Positions 8,020 through 14,909 of a stretch of 39,708 nt of DNA are shown here, one piece after another. A program made the position numbers and the translations under genes. Location: assembly GCF_015207455.1 (NCBI RefSeq), contig NZ_JADEWV010000043.1, forward strand, positions 1 through 39,708. Direction: 5' to 3'. Under the pieces are notes generated by a model. That model did no database searches. It saw nothing but the letters and a program-made list of their open reading frames with translations, and had not been told where the DNA came from. Position 1 is the stretch's first letter; each line of letters opens with the position of its first letter. Source of the stretch: Microcoleus sp. LEGE 07076 (GTDB lineage Bacteria > Cyanobacteriota > Cyanobacteriia > Cyanobacteriales > Microcoleaceae).

Positions 8020-8139
8020 ATACAGTAACTCTTAGCACAGCTTAACTTTGAGGTGACATCCGCAGAGATTAGCAACCGTAATTTGCCAGCTAAAGCGGTG
8101 TTTGCTTGGGTTTGTTGTCCAAATAGTAAGCTTTTTGAC

Positions 8140-9264
8140 ATGAAAAATATGTGGTTAGGACGATCGCTATCCCTAATATTGATTGCAACCCCAGTCATCC
8201 TGAGTAGCTGCCAATCTCAACAACAGCCGAATGCCGCAACTACCCCAGCAGCAGCAGGAACAACTGCCACCACAGCCGCCGATACGTCACAGAAACGCAG
8301 CATCAAAGTCAATCCCTCTTGGCTGCTGCAAGGCGATAATGCACCGCTAACAATGGCGATCGACAAAGGCTATTTTCCAGCAGAAGGATTGGATGTTAAA
8401 ATCGAGCGGGGGTACGGTTCCTCTGATACAATCACCAAAGTTGCAGCAGGTCAATTCGAGCTCGGATTTGGCGATATTTACTCGATGATGGAGTTCAACG
8501 CCAAGAATCCCAACGATCCAGTAGTAGCAGTTGCAGTACCTTACAATCGATCGGCCTTTTCCATTGTCACCCTCAAGTCGAGCAACATCGCAGATCCTCA
8601 AGGATTAGCCGGCAAAAAACTAGGAGCTCCTGCTGGAGATGCACCCCGCAAATTGTGGCCGGTATTTGCCCAAAAAGTCGGCGTGCCTGCCGATGGCGTA
8701 GAGTGGATTACAATGGAACCAAAGCTGCGTGAAACATTATTAATTAAAGGCGATGTCGATGCAGTGAGCGGATTTGCCACAACGATAATCCCTTCGTTAG
8801 AAAAAGCAGGCAAAAAGCCGGAAGATATGAATGTCTTCTACTATACCGAAAACGGTTTAGATTTGTACGGAAATGCGATCGTTGTTAAAAAAGCGTTTCT
8901 CGACAAGAATCCGGAATTAGTAAAAGGATTTTTGAGAGCGTATTTTAAAGGACTTCAAGACACCTTAAAAGATCCAACAGCCGGATGGGAATCGGTGGTG
9001 AAAGCTGGAGATAGCTTGATGGACAAAAACGCCGAAAAGCGCCGCCTGCAAATTGCTTTAGAAAGGCTGTACATAACTCCCGAAGTTGAAAAAGTTGGCC
9101 TGGGAGGAGTCGATCCTACCCGTCTGGAAGCGACAGCGAAACAAGTAGCAGAAGTCTTGAAAATTACAGCTCCGCCAGTTAATCAGATAGTTGACGAGAG
9201 CTATTTGCCTCCCAAGGAAGAGCGAGCTTTACCTGCTGCTGCCGATCGCAAACCATTGATTTAA
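8140..9264 (+). CDS. ABC transporter substrate-binding lipoprotein (NMT1/SsuA-like)
   Basis: Captures the substrate outside the inner membrane for the permease/ATPase pair. I chose the ATG at 8140 because it starts a clear lipoprotein signal: a basic N-terminus, the hydrophobic run LSLILIATPVIL and the lipobox LSSC with Cys24. The longer frame from 8053 would place 29 non-signal residues before it. After an Ala/Thr/Gln-rich linker, the NMT1/THI5-like domain begins at IKVNPSWLLQGDNAPLTMAI (about residue 57) and continues with YFPAEGLDVKIERGYGSSDT, AAGQFELGFGDIYSMME and LKDPTAGWESVVKAG. About 374 aa. The family includes nitrate, sulfonate, taurine and pyrimidine-precursor receptors. Here the position between urate and allantoin genes suggests a purine-derived ligand. 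Confidence 0.9.
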   Translation: MKNMWLGRSLSLILIATPVILSSCQSQQQPNAATTPAAAGTTATTAADTSQKRSIKVNPSWLLQGDNAPLTMAIDKGYFPAEGLDVKIERGYGSSDTITKVAAGQFELGFGDIYSMMEFNAKNPNDPVVAVAVPYNRSAFSIVTLKSSNIADPQGLAGKKLGAPAGDAPRKLWPVFAQKVGVPADGVEWITMEPKLRETLLIKGDVDAVSGFATTIIPSLEKAGKKPEDMNVFYYTENGLDLYGNAIVVKKAFLDKNPELVKGFLRAYFKGLQDTLKDPTAGWESVVKAGDSLMDKNAEKRRLQIALERLYITPEVEKVGLGGVDPTRLEATAKQVAEVLKITAPPVNQIVDESYLPPKEERALPAAADRKPLI

Positions 9265-9311
9265 AAACTGACTAATATCAACTTTTTATGAGGCTGCATA
9301 GAATTCCGAGC

Positions 9312-9390
9312 CCCCTAGCCCCCCTTAATAAGGGGGGGACAAAATTCTTCTCAAAGTCCCCCTTGCTTTCGGGGAATTTAGGGGTATCTT
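9312..9390. repeat. G/C-tract palindromic element (CCCCCTAG type), copy 1
   Basis: CCCCCTAGCCCCCCTTAATA, an AAGGGGGGG run, ACAAAATTCTTCTC, then AGTCCCCCTT and a GGGGAATTTAGGGG tail. The arms pair into a long stem. The same module forms the core of the 13925-14164 element. It lies after the binding-protein stop and could end that transcript. Confidence 0.65.
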
Positions 9391-9512
9391 GATATGTGCA
9401 ACTTCACATTAAATTGGTATAAAGTCATTACTACAAACTTCGGTTTGTAATGAGGACTTCAGTCTGCAAATCTAGTGATACTAAATCCTGGTATTCTAGC
9501 CCCTTTATGAAT

Positions 9513-9560
9513 CGGCGGTTAAAACCGCGTCTATACAAACAAAGTCGGCCTGCGCCGACT
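9513..9560 (-). repeat. Two-hairpin dispersed element, copy 3 (inverted)
   Basis: CGGCGGTTAAAACCGCGTCT, ATACAAACAAAGTCGGC and CTGCGCCGACT form the inverse of the element at 5778-5825, with changed spacer bases. It ends 23 nt before the porin ATG, so it will lie in or beside the porin leader. The rest of the 9265-9583 gap holds the 9312-9390 palindrome and a GAGGACTTCAGTC-type short inverted repeat near 9449. Confidence 0.7.
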
Positions 9561-9583
9561 GAAGAAATAACGGTGTGAGGATA

Positions 9584-11890
9584 ATGTCTAAAATTGTGTC
9601 TTTCCAAATCCTGCTGACAGCAACGCCAGCACTACTTTGTATTAGCTTGCTGCATTCTCCAGCCAGCTCTGCTGCGGAAGTTTCTGCGACTGAAACTCTG
9701 GAAGTAATAGCTACAAAAGCCGATTTACCGCTAGTTGATGCCGCCCAGTCACCAAGTGCGTTAGCGTTAGCGAAGCGATCCGAAGGAAAGCCCGCCCCTA
9801 CGGGGGCTGCGCCAACGAAGAGGATCGCCCAAATTGAAACACCCACAAATCCTGCGGTAACGCCAGAAATAACCGCCGATGTCGAATTAAACGATCGACA
9901 AAAGCCCGAAAGTATTTCCCTCGCAAAAGACAGCGAAAAAACAGCAAAAATTTCTCAAGCCAACGATGTCAACGCCCTCGATATATCAACAGAAAAATCC
10001 GGCGCATCTACAGTTGGGCTAGAGCCAAATCAAACACAGACAAATCCCGCGACAGCGCCAGAACCAACTGCCGAAATTTCAGCGAAATCAACAACAAACA
10101 AAGAAACTGAAATCCCCGCAGTTTCCCAACCAAATAATCTCCCACCTACAGATACAGCAAATCAAAAATCCAGCGAACCAAACCTCTTATCAGAGTCAAT
10201 CCAAACCCCCCAAAATTCCGAGCCGGCAAGCATCGCTGAAATCTCACAAGCAGACAGCCTAGAAGTAACCGATCCTTCAGCCGCGCCGGAGATGGAACAA
10301 GTTACTTCTGTTTCCCAACTCAGCGATGTCAAACCTACAGATTGGGCATTTCAAGCGCTGCAATCGTTAGTTGAACGCTACGGGTGCATAGCGGGATATC
10401 CCGACGGCACTTATCGCGGAAATCGAGCGATGACTCGCTACGAATTCGCTGCCGGATTGAATGCTTGCCTCGATAAAGTTGCCGAGTTAATAACAGCCGG
10501 AAGCTCCAACTTTGTCAAAAAAGATGATTTACAAAAACTCCAAAAACTGCAAGAAGAATTTGCGGCAGAACTAGCAACTTTGCGGGGTAGAGTCGATGTA
10601 TTGGAATCTCGCACGGCGAAGCTAGAATCGAATCAATTCTCAACTACAACCAAACTAAATGCTACCATTTGGTTCAACCTAACATCAGCATTCCCGACAG
10701 GCGATATTACGGCAGAACGCAGCCGCACTGCCCCGAACAGTCCGTTTGCCGCCCCAACTCGCGATGCTAACAATCGACCGACTCGCGTTGAGCGCGGGCA
10801 ACCTGAAACTACTTTTAGCTACTACGCTTTTCTGACGCTAAACAGTTCGTTTACAGGAAAAGATTCGCTGGTGACTCAGTTGGTTTTCGGCAACGGCAAT
10901 TCGCCTGCAAACGAACTGGTTTCGGGTGGGTTTTACAACTCGTGGGGAACGCCTTTTTTAGATCAAACTGGGGTACCGACGGCTAATGTGGTGGCAATTC
11001 GCGAGATGTCTTACACGTTTCCCGTTGGAGATAAGGTGCAAGTTGCGATCGGGCCGCGGTTGAATTATTATCGATATTTTGACGGCAACCGTTTCACGTT
11101 TTTTCTGAAAGGATCGACGAGTTTTAACTCGACCGGCAGTACACTGTTAAATGCGGTAGATCGCGGATCTGGTGCTGTTGTCAGTTGGCAAGCTGCCAAG
11201 CGGCTTAAGTTGACGGCTGCTTATATGGCTGAAAATACAGAATTTTTGAATTCTGCCGTATTCAATACTGCTAGCAATCCTAGGGATGGTTTGTTTAACA
11301 GTACCAATACAGTGACAGCGCAATTAGAATACGCCCCCACCAACTCTTTTAATCTGCGGCTGATTTACACGCGATCGAGCCTCAAACCTTATAATGGATT
11401 CATCGGCGGTGCTGTTGGCGAACCGCTGCCTTACGGCTATGCGGATGACGGTTTTGGGGGAAGAGTTAGAGACTCGGGTGCGGATGCTTTTGTGGTTAAT
11501 TTTGATTGGTTGCTGGGTCGGAATTTTGGTTTGTTCGGGCGGTATTCTTACGGGCAGGTTGAGGTGAATCCGGTAAATCGCGATCGTTCTGGCGGAGACA
11601 TTAAGGTGCAGTCTTTTCAAGTTGGTATGGGATTTCCAGATATTGGAAAAAAGGGGGCGCTGGGTGTAATTTCCTTTCTGGTTCCCCACGATTATATATC
11701 GGGTCGCAGGTTCTTGCTCTCCGGTGGCGGCAATGGAGGTACTCAGTACGAAGTAGAGGGTTCGTACTACTACCCGATTACAAATAATATTGCGATCGTC
11801 CCGGCATTCTACGCTATCTTTAATGCCAACAATTTTGATGGCAACCCTACTGTGTTTGTGGGCAACCTTCGCACTCAGTTTAGCTTTTAA
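9584..11890 (+). CDS. SLH-domain OprB-type outer-membrane porin with long linker
   Basis: A predicted outer-membrane channel of the cyanobacterial SLH/OprB ('iron uptake' or carbohydrate porin) family, 768 aa from the ATG at 9584, which follows GTGAGGAT. A signal peptide (SKIVSFQILLTATPALLCIS, cut near SSAAE) is followed by about 205 residues rich in Ala, Pro, Thr, Glu and Gln with no obvious fold. The SLH domain follows at about residues 240-300 (LSDVKPTDWAFQALQSLVER, YGCIAGYPDGTYRGNRAMTR), then a coiled coil at about 312-355 (LQKLQKLQEEFAAELATLRG, LESRTAKLESN), then a beta-barrel ending in Phe (NLRTQFSF). Usual family members have only a short linker before SLH. Its place between the importer lipoprotein and gntR suggests an entry route for the same substrate; co-regulation is not visible in its upstream DNA. 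Confidence 0.88.
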   Translation: MSKIVSFQILLTATPALLCISLLHSPASSAAEVSATETLEVIATKADLPLVDAAQSPSALALAKRSEGKPAPTGAAPTKRIAQIETPTNPAVTPEITADVELNDRQKPESISLAKDSEKTAKISQANDVNALDISTEKSGASTVGLEPNQTQTNPATAPEPTAEISAKSTTNKETEIPAVSQPNNLPPTDTANQKSSEPNLLSESIQTPQNSEPASIAEISQADSLEVTDPSAAPEMEQVTSVSQLSDVKPTDWAFQALQSLVERYGCIAGYPDGTYRGNRAMTRYEFAAGLNACLDKVAELITAGSSNFVKKDDLQKLQKLQEEFAAELATLRGRVDVLESRTAKLESNQFSTTTKLNATIWFNLTSAFPTGDITAERSRTAPNSPFAAPTRDANNRPTRVERGQPETTFSYYAFLTLNSSFTGKDSLVTQLVFGNGNSPANELVSGGFYNSWGTPFLDQTGVPTANVVAIREMSYTFPVGDKVQVAIGPRLNYYRYFDGNRFTFFLKGSTSFNSTGSTLLNAVDRGSGAVVSWQAAKRLKLTAAYMAENTEFLNSAVFNTASNPRDGLFNSTNTVTAQLEYAPTNSFNLRLIYTRSSLKPYNGFIGGAVGEPLPYGYADDGFGGRVRDSGADAFVVNFDWLLGRNFGLFGRYSYGQVEVNPVNRDRSGGDIKVQSFQVGMGFPDIGKKGALGVISFLVPHDYISGRRFLLSGGGNGGTQYEVEGSYYYPITNNIAIVPAFYAIFNANNFDGNPTVFVGNLRTQFSF
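9757..9830 (+). repeat. Interspersed repeat-like insertion inside the porin linker
   Basis: Within the linker of the porin, GCGTTAGCGTTAGCGAAGCG, CGAAGGAAAG and GCCCCTACGGGGGCTGCGCC form palindromic modules unlike the surrounding codons and like intergenic cyanobacterial repeats. It is translated in frame as SALALAKRSEGKPAPTGAAP and a few more residues, about residues 58-82. It appears to be a repeat that landed in coding sequence and was tolerated. Confidence 0.45.
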
Positions 11891-11900
11891 GCGAACACGC

Positions 11901-11987
11901 AAGATGCCTGTTCCACAAAAAGATGCCTGTTCCACAAAAAGATGCCTGTTCCACAAAGAATAAATTTCATTGTGGAACAGGCATCTT
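11901..11987. repeat. Triple 19-bp tandem repeat with an inverted copy
   Basis: AAGATGCCTGTTCCACAAA occurs three times head to tail with exact 19-bp period (11901-11957). After a 13-nt spacer, TGTGGAACAGGCATCTT (11971-11987) is its reverse complement. The result is a long stem that can form with any of the three copies. It starts 10 nt after the porin stop, so it may act as a terminator or RNA stabiliser. Confidence 0.85.
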
Positions 11988-12055
11988 GCCTGTTATTGAG
12001 AATGGTTCACAAAGGTCTAATCTGCTGTATGATTTATAATGATTCAGCCACAACA

Positions 12056-12129
12056 TATAGCGGTTCGATCGCATGGTGAGGTATGCCCGGTTTGCCCGGT
12101 TTGCTCGGTTTGCCCATGAGTACCTCATC
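12056..12129 (+). repeat. TATAGCGGTT-type dispersed repeat plus 9-bp tandem GCCCGGTTT
   Basis: TATAGCGGTTC, a variable step, then TGGTGAGGTATGCC occurs here at 12056-12087 and again, inverted, at 35861-35892. It is followed by three 9-bp repeats (GCCCGGTTT, GCCCGGTTT, GCTCGGTTT) and GAGTACCTCAT, which can pair back to GGTGAGGTA. With the 11901-11987 repeat it fills most of the gap between porin and gntR. The last part (12144-12151, TATACTGT) resembles a half-site of the operator at 14823. Confidence 0.65.
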
Positions 12130-12242
12130 TTTGTGAGAAAGGCTATACTGTCGGTTAACATAAAAAGCTGCAAACTGAGGCTGAATTAACAATTTTTAAC
12201 AATAGAGAATTCACTCTAGTTTGAACTTAAGGATCACTAATT

Positions 12243-12947
12243 TTGGGCCTGTCATTTCGAGCGATTCACCGGACTCAATCCCTCCACGAACAAACTTACC
12301 AAGCTCTCCGAACTGCTATCCTGTCGGGGGAATTAGCGGCTGGAGAACGCCTGATCGAAACACAATTAGCCGAAATGCTAAACGTCAGCCGAACTCCGGT
12401 AAGAGAGGCTTTGTGCCAACTGCAACGAGAGAATTTAGTGACGGCAGATCCGCATCACGGATTGCGCGTTGCTAGCTTGTCGATCGCCGATGCCGCGGAT
12501 CTTTACGATTGTCGCATCGCTTTGGAACAATTATCAGCCGCCGGGGCCAGTCAAAATGCGACAGAGGCTCAATTGAAACAACTCGAATCCATCGTCTCTC
12601 AAGCCGAAAATAACACATCGGCGCGATCGGGCGAACTGACAAACTATCAATTGCTGTACGCAGACTATCAATTTCACCGATTGCTAGCCCAATGTTCCAG
12701 CAATTCTTGGTTAGTAACTTTATTAGATCAGGTATTTGACAAAATGATCTTAGTGCGGCTCCGCACAATCGAATACAATCCCGGAGTATTAGAAATCCGC
12801 ACCGAACACCGCCACATTTTTCAAGCTGTCATCGAACAAAATCCCGTCGCAGCAGCCCAAGCAATGAAAGAACATTTAATTGCCAGCAAAGCGCGGGTAA
12901 TCAAAGAAATTCAAGAGATAGAACAACAAATAACAAATAACAAATAA
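12243..12947 (+). CDS. GntR-family transcriptional regulator (FCD domain)
   Basis: A DNA-binding repressor or activator of the FadR/VanR branch, about 234 aa. The winged helix-turn-helix occupies about residues 12-78, with the diagnostic AILSGELAAGERLIETQLAE and NVSRTPVREALCQLQRENLV. The FCD effector domain follows, with the metal/ligand residues in DYQFHRLLAQCSSNSW (D-x3-H), TEHRHIFQAV and MKEHLIASKA. No in-frame ATG fits. The TTG at 12243, 9 nt after AAGGA (12229-12233), is the best start and gives the normal length. It precedes puuE by 26 nt and the two are probably co-transcribed. FCD regulators commonly sense small carboxylates, so a pathway intermediate such as allantoate or glyoxylate is a plausible signal, not shown. 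Confidence 0.9.
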   Translation: MGLSFRAIHRTQSLHEQTYQALRTAILSGELAAGERLIETQLAEMLNVSRTPVREALCQLQRENLVTADPHHGLRVASLSIADAADLYDCRIALEQLSAAGASQNATEAQLKQLESIVSQAENNTSARSGELTNYQLLYADYQFHRLLAQCSSNSWLVTLLDQVFDKMILVRLRTIEYNPGVLEIRTEHRHIFQAVIEQNPVAAAQAMKEHLIASKARVIKEIQEIEQQITNNK

Positions 12948-12969
12948 CAAATAACAAATAACAAATAAA
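12931..12969 (+). repeat. Heptameric tandem repeat at the gntR/puuE junction
   Basis: About five copies of the 7-bp unit AAATAAC run through the last codons of gntR, its stop codon and the whole gap up to puuE. Copy-number change would alter the distance to puuE and, since 7 is not a multiple of 3, could alter the last GntR residues. Confidence 0.8.
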
Positions 12970-12973
12970 TTAT

Positions 12974-13897
12974 ATGCCAGCAAATTATCCGCGAGAATTA
13001 GTCGGTTATGGGCAAAATCCCCCAGATCCTAAATGGCCCAACGGAGCGCGCATAGCCGTCCAATTTGTGATTAATTACGAAGAAGGTGGAGAAACCTGCA
13101 TCCTGCACGGCGACGGTTCTTCGGAAACATTTCTGTCAGAGATTGTCGGCGCCGAACCCCTATCGGGACTGCGGCACATGAACATGGAATCCTGTTACGA
13201 ATACGGCAGTCGGGCGGGTTTGTGGCGCCTGCACCGGATGTTTACTTCTCGGAACATACAGGTGACTGTTTACGGGGTGGCAATGGCCTTAGAAAGGCAT
13301 CCCGAAGCCGTTGCAGCGATGTTGGAGGCCGATTGGGAAATTGCCAGTCACGGCTACCGCTGGATTGATTATAAGTATTTTGGGGAAGATGCGGAACGGG
13401 AGCATTTGCACAGGGCGATCGCCATTCACACGCAAGTGACCGGCAGCCGTCCCCTCGGCTGGTATACCGGGCGCACGAGTCCTCACACCCGCAAGCTAGT
13501 AGTGGAGGAAGGGGGTTTTCTCTACGATGCCGACAGCTATGCGGATGACTTGCCTTACTGGGTGTATGAGGGGGGCAGACCCCACTTGGTAATTCCTTAT
13601 ACCCTCGACAATAATGATATGCGGTTTGCTACGAGTCAGGGGTTTAATTCTGGCGATCAGTTTTTTGCTTACCTGCGCGATACTTTTGATGTACTCTACG
13701 CCGAGGGCGAGACTGCACCGAAGATGATGAGTGTGGGGCTGCATTGTCGCTTGGCGGGGAGACCCGGGCGGGCGGCGGCTTTGGGGCGTTTTTTGGATTA
13801 CGTGCAGCAGCATCAGAAGGTGTGGGTGTGTCGGCGCGTTGATATTGCGCGACACTGGCATGAATATCATAAACCGATGGTTTCTAAGAAGGACTGA
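12974..13897 (+). CDS. puuE: Allantoinase PuuE (polysaccharide-deacetylase fold)
   Basis: Hydrolyses the ring of allantoin to allantoate, following UraD in the pathway. The 307-aa protein is the cofactor-independent PuuE type, related to NodB deacetylases, not the amidohydrolase AllB/HpxB type. Visible blocks are YPRELVGYGQNPPDPKWPNG, NYEEGGETCILHGDGSSE, EYGSRAGLWRLHRMF, EIASHGYRWIDYKYFGED, GWYTGRTSPHTRKLV, YDADSYADDLPYWV and the late GLHCRLAGRPGRAAAL. These match PuuE closely. ATG start at 12974, 26 nt after gntR. It ends before a MITE-like palindrome lying between it and the convergent gene at 14196. Confidence 0.93.
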   Translation: MPANYPRELVGYGQNPPDPKWPNGARIAVQFVINYEEGGETCILHGDGSSETFLSEIVGAEPLSGLRHMNMESCYEYGSRAGLWRLHRMFTSRNIQVTVYGVAMALERHPEAVAAMLEADWEIASHGYRWIDYKYFGEDAEREHLHRAIAIHTQVTGSRPLGWYTGRTSPHTRKLVVEEGGFLYDADSYADDLPYWVYEGGRPHLVIPYTLDNNDMRFATSQGFNSGDQFFAYLRDTFDVLYAEGETAPKMMSVGLHCRLAGRPGRAAALGRFLDYVQQHQKVWVCRRVDIARHWHEYHKPMVSKKD

Positions 13898-13924
13898 AGT
13901 CCTGACTGCGAACCTGAAATTCGT

Positions 13925-14164
13925 AGGGACACTCCAGCGTGCCCATAGGTGTCAACTTAAGCTCAAATCCAGTCACAGATGGCTGTTTGACCATTAAATC
14001 TAGATCCCCCCCTAGCCCCCCTTAAGAAGGGGGGGGACAAGATTTTTCTCTTTCGTCCCCCTTCTTAAGGGGGATGCGAGGGGGATCTGAACCATGCTAA
14101 AAACGATATTTATCAAAGGTTTCATGCTTAAGTTGACACTAAGAAGGGCACGGCGCCGTGTCCC
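13925..14164. mobile_element. MITE-like element with about 38-bp inverted termini
   Basis: The left end AGGGACACTCCAGCGTGCCC...GTGTCAACTTAAGC (13925-13962) is mirrored by GCTTAAGTTGACAC...GGGCACGGCGCCGTGTCCCT (14126-14164). The inner 14 bp are a perfect inverted repeat and the outer 20 bp are mostly paired. The interior holds a second palindrome of the CCCCCTAG / GGGGG type (about 14004-14090), also present at 9312. No coding capacity. It sits exactly between two convergent genes, so it may also serve as a two-way terminator. Whether it was ever mobile is inference. Confidence 0.6.
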
Positions 14165-14195
14165 TGCTTTGAGAGAGGACTCTTCGTCCTCACTA

Positions 14196-14591
14196 CTAAC
14201 CTGCTTTGTAAGCGGCCCAACCACCGCGATCGGAAATATCTTCCCATTGGTATTTCTCTACTAACTCGCGGGGGTAGAGGAAAGCTGTTAATACTTCCCC
14301 GTCTTCCAAAATCACATCTGATGGATACATATGTGGGGGTTCTCCGGTTGCAAGCTGTTCAAAGTCTTCTGAAGTTAGTTCGTACACTTCTCCGGGAATT
14401 GATACGCCTCCTGTCGCCACTTCGTAAATTGCAGGATGCCAGCCATTTTCTGCAGAGTGTAAGCGGTAAATCGCACGAGTTTTGGCTTCTCTGATGAACT
14501 TTGCCTCTCCCAGGTTGCTGTTGTCCGGCTGACCCCGAAGGGCTGAACCGCAAATGAATACTCGTTTAGCTACAATTGTTGTTTGACTCAT
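14196..14591 (-). CDS. Allophanate-hydrolase-related protein (AtzF C-terminal-like)
   Basis: A 131-aa stand-alone protein resembling the C-terminal domain of allophanate hydrolase (AtzF), which has a gamma-glutamylcyclotransferase-like fold. Readable hallmarks are VFICGSALRGQPDNSNL, AKFIREAKTRAIYRLHS, GGVSIPGEVYEL, DGEVLTAFLYPREL and the closing ISDRGGWAAYKAG. The amidase half with the Ser-Ser-Lys triad is absent, so the hydrolase activity itself is not expected. It lies between puuE and the allantoate amidohydrolase gene, on the opposite strand, with its own NtcA promoter. A role with a ureide or allophanate-like intermediate is suggested by context only. Confidence 0.8.
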   Translation of the reverse strand: MSQTTIVAKRVFICGSALRGQPDNSNLGEAKFIREAKTRAIYRLHSAENGWHPAIYEVATGGVSIPGEVYELTSEDFEQLATGEPPHMYPSDVILEDGEVLTAFLYPRELVEKYQWEDISDRGGWAAYKAG

Positions 14592-14755
14592 ATCACCCGA
14601 TCGATTAAAAATTGTGTTCTTTTTTACAGTTAAATTGCTGCGATCGACTTTATATGGAAAATCATCACCTTGGTTTTTTACGAACTTCCTGCATTGTCAC
14701 CTGCACTCAAAACAAAACACCCGGTTTATTTTTGGTGCTGTGTTTTGCCTACAGC

Positions 14756-14798
14756 AGTTTAAGTCCCAAAGCCGATAGCGTTTTGTAGGCAATACTAC
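14756..14798 (-). promoter_or_regulatory. NtcA-activated promoter, divergent region before the allantoate amidohydrolase gene
   Basis: GTAGGCAATACTAC at 14785-14798 is an exact GTAN8TAC box. On the minus strand a 23-nt gap leads to TAAACT (14761 to 14756), a proper TAN3T box for the gene ending at 14196; its leader would be about 160 nt. On the plus strand a 22-nt gap leads to TATTGC (14821-14826), which fails TAN3T at the last base. The box may therefore serve both directions, more surely the minus one. Confidence 0.6.
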
Positions 14799-14820
14799 AT
14801 TATTGTACATATTTAACTGA

Positions 14821-14841
14821 TATTGCATACAGTATACAATA
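14821..14841. promoter_or_regulatory. Palindromic operator, probable GntR-family site
   Basis: The core TTGCATACAGTATACAA (14823-14839) is flanked by AT pairs that extend the dyad to 21 bp with one asymmetric pair. It shares TTG-ATACAGTAT-CAA with the operator at 7984-8000. It would overlap the -10 region and start site of a rightward transcript activated from the NtcA box at 14785, a position suited to repression. Confidence 0.65.
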
Positions 14842-14909
14842 CTTAGTTAAACGACTAATCATACAAGATCGATCGCCTCGTTAAATTTTTAAGAATAGGA
14901 GAATATGAG

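Noticed and set aside
8053..8139. Longer start of the binding-protein gene at 8053
   Set aside because: The added 29 residues would bury the lipoprotein signal. The ATG at 8140 begins the signal peptide directly.
9417..9431. GTA...TAC upstream of the porin as a further NtcA box
   Set aside because: The two halves are 9 nt apart instead of 8, so the half-sites are out of phase. The porin was not added to the NtcA list.
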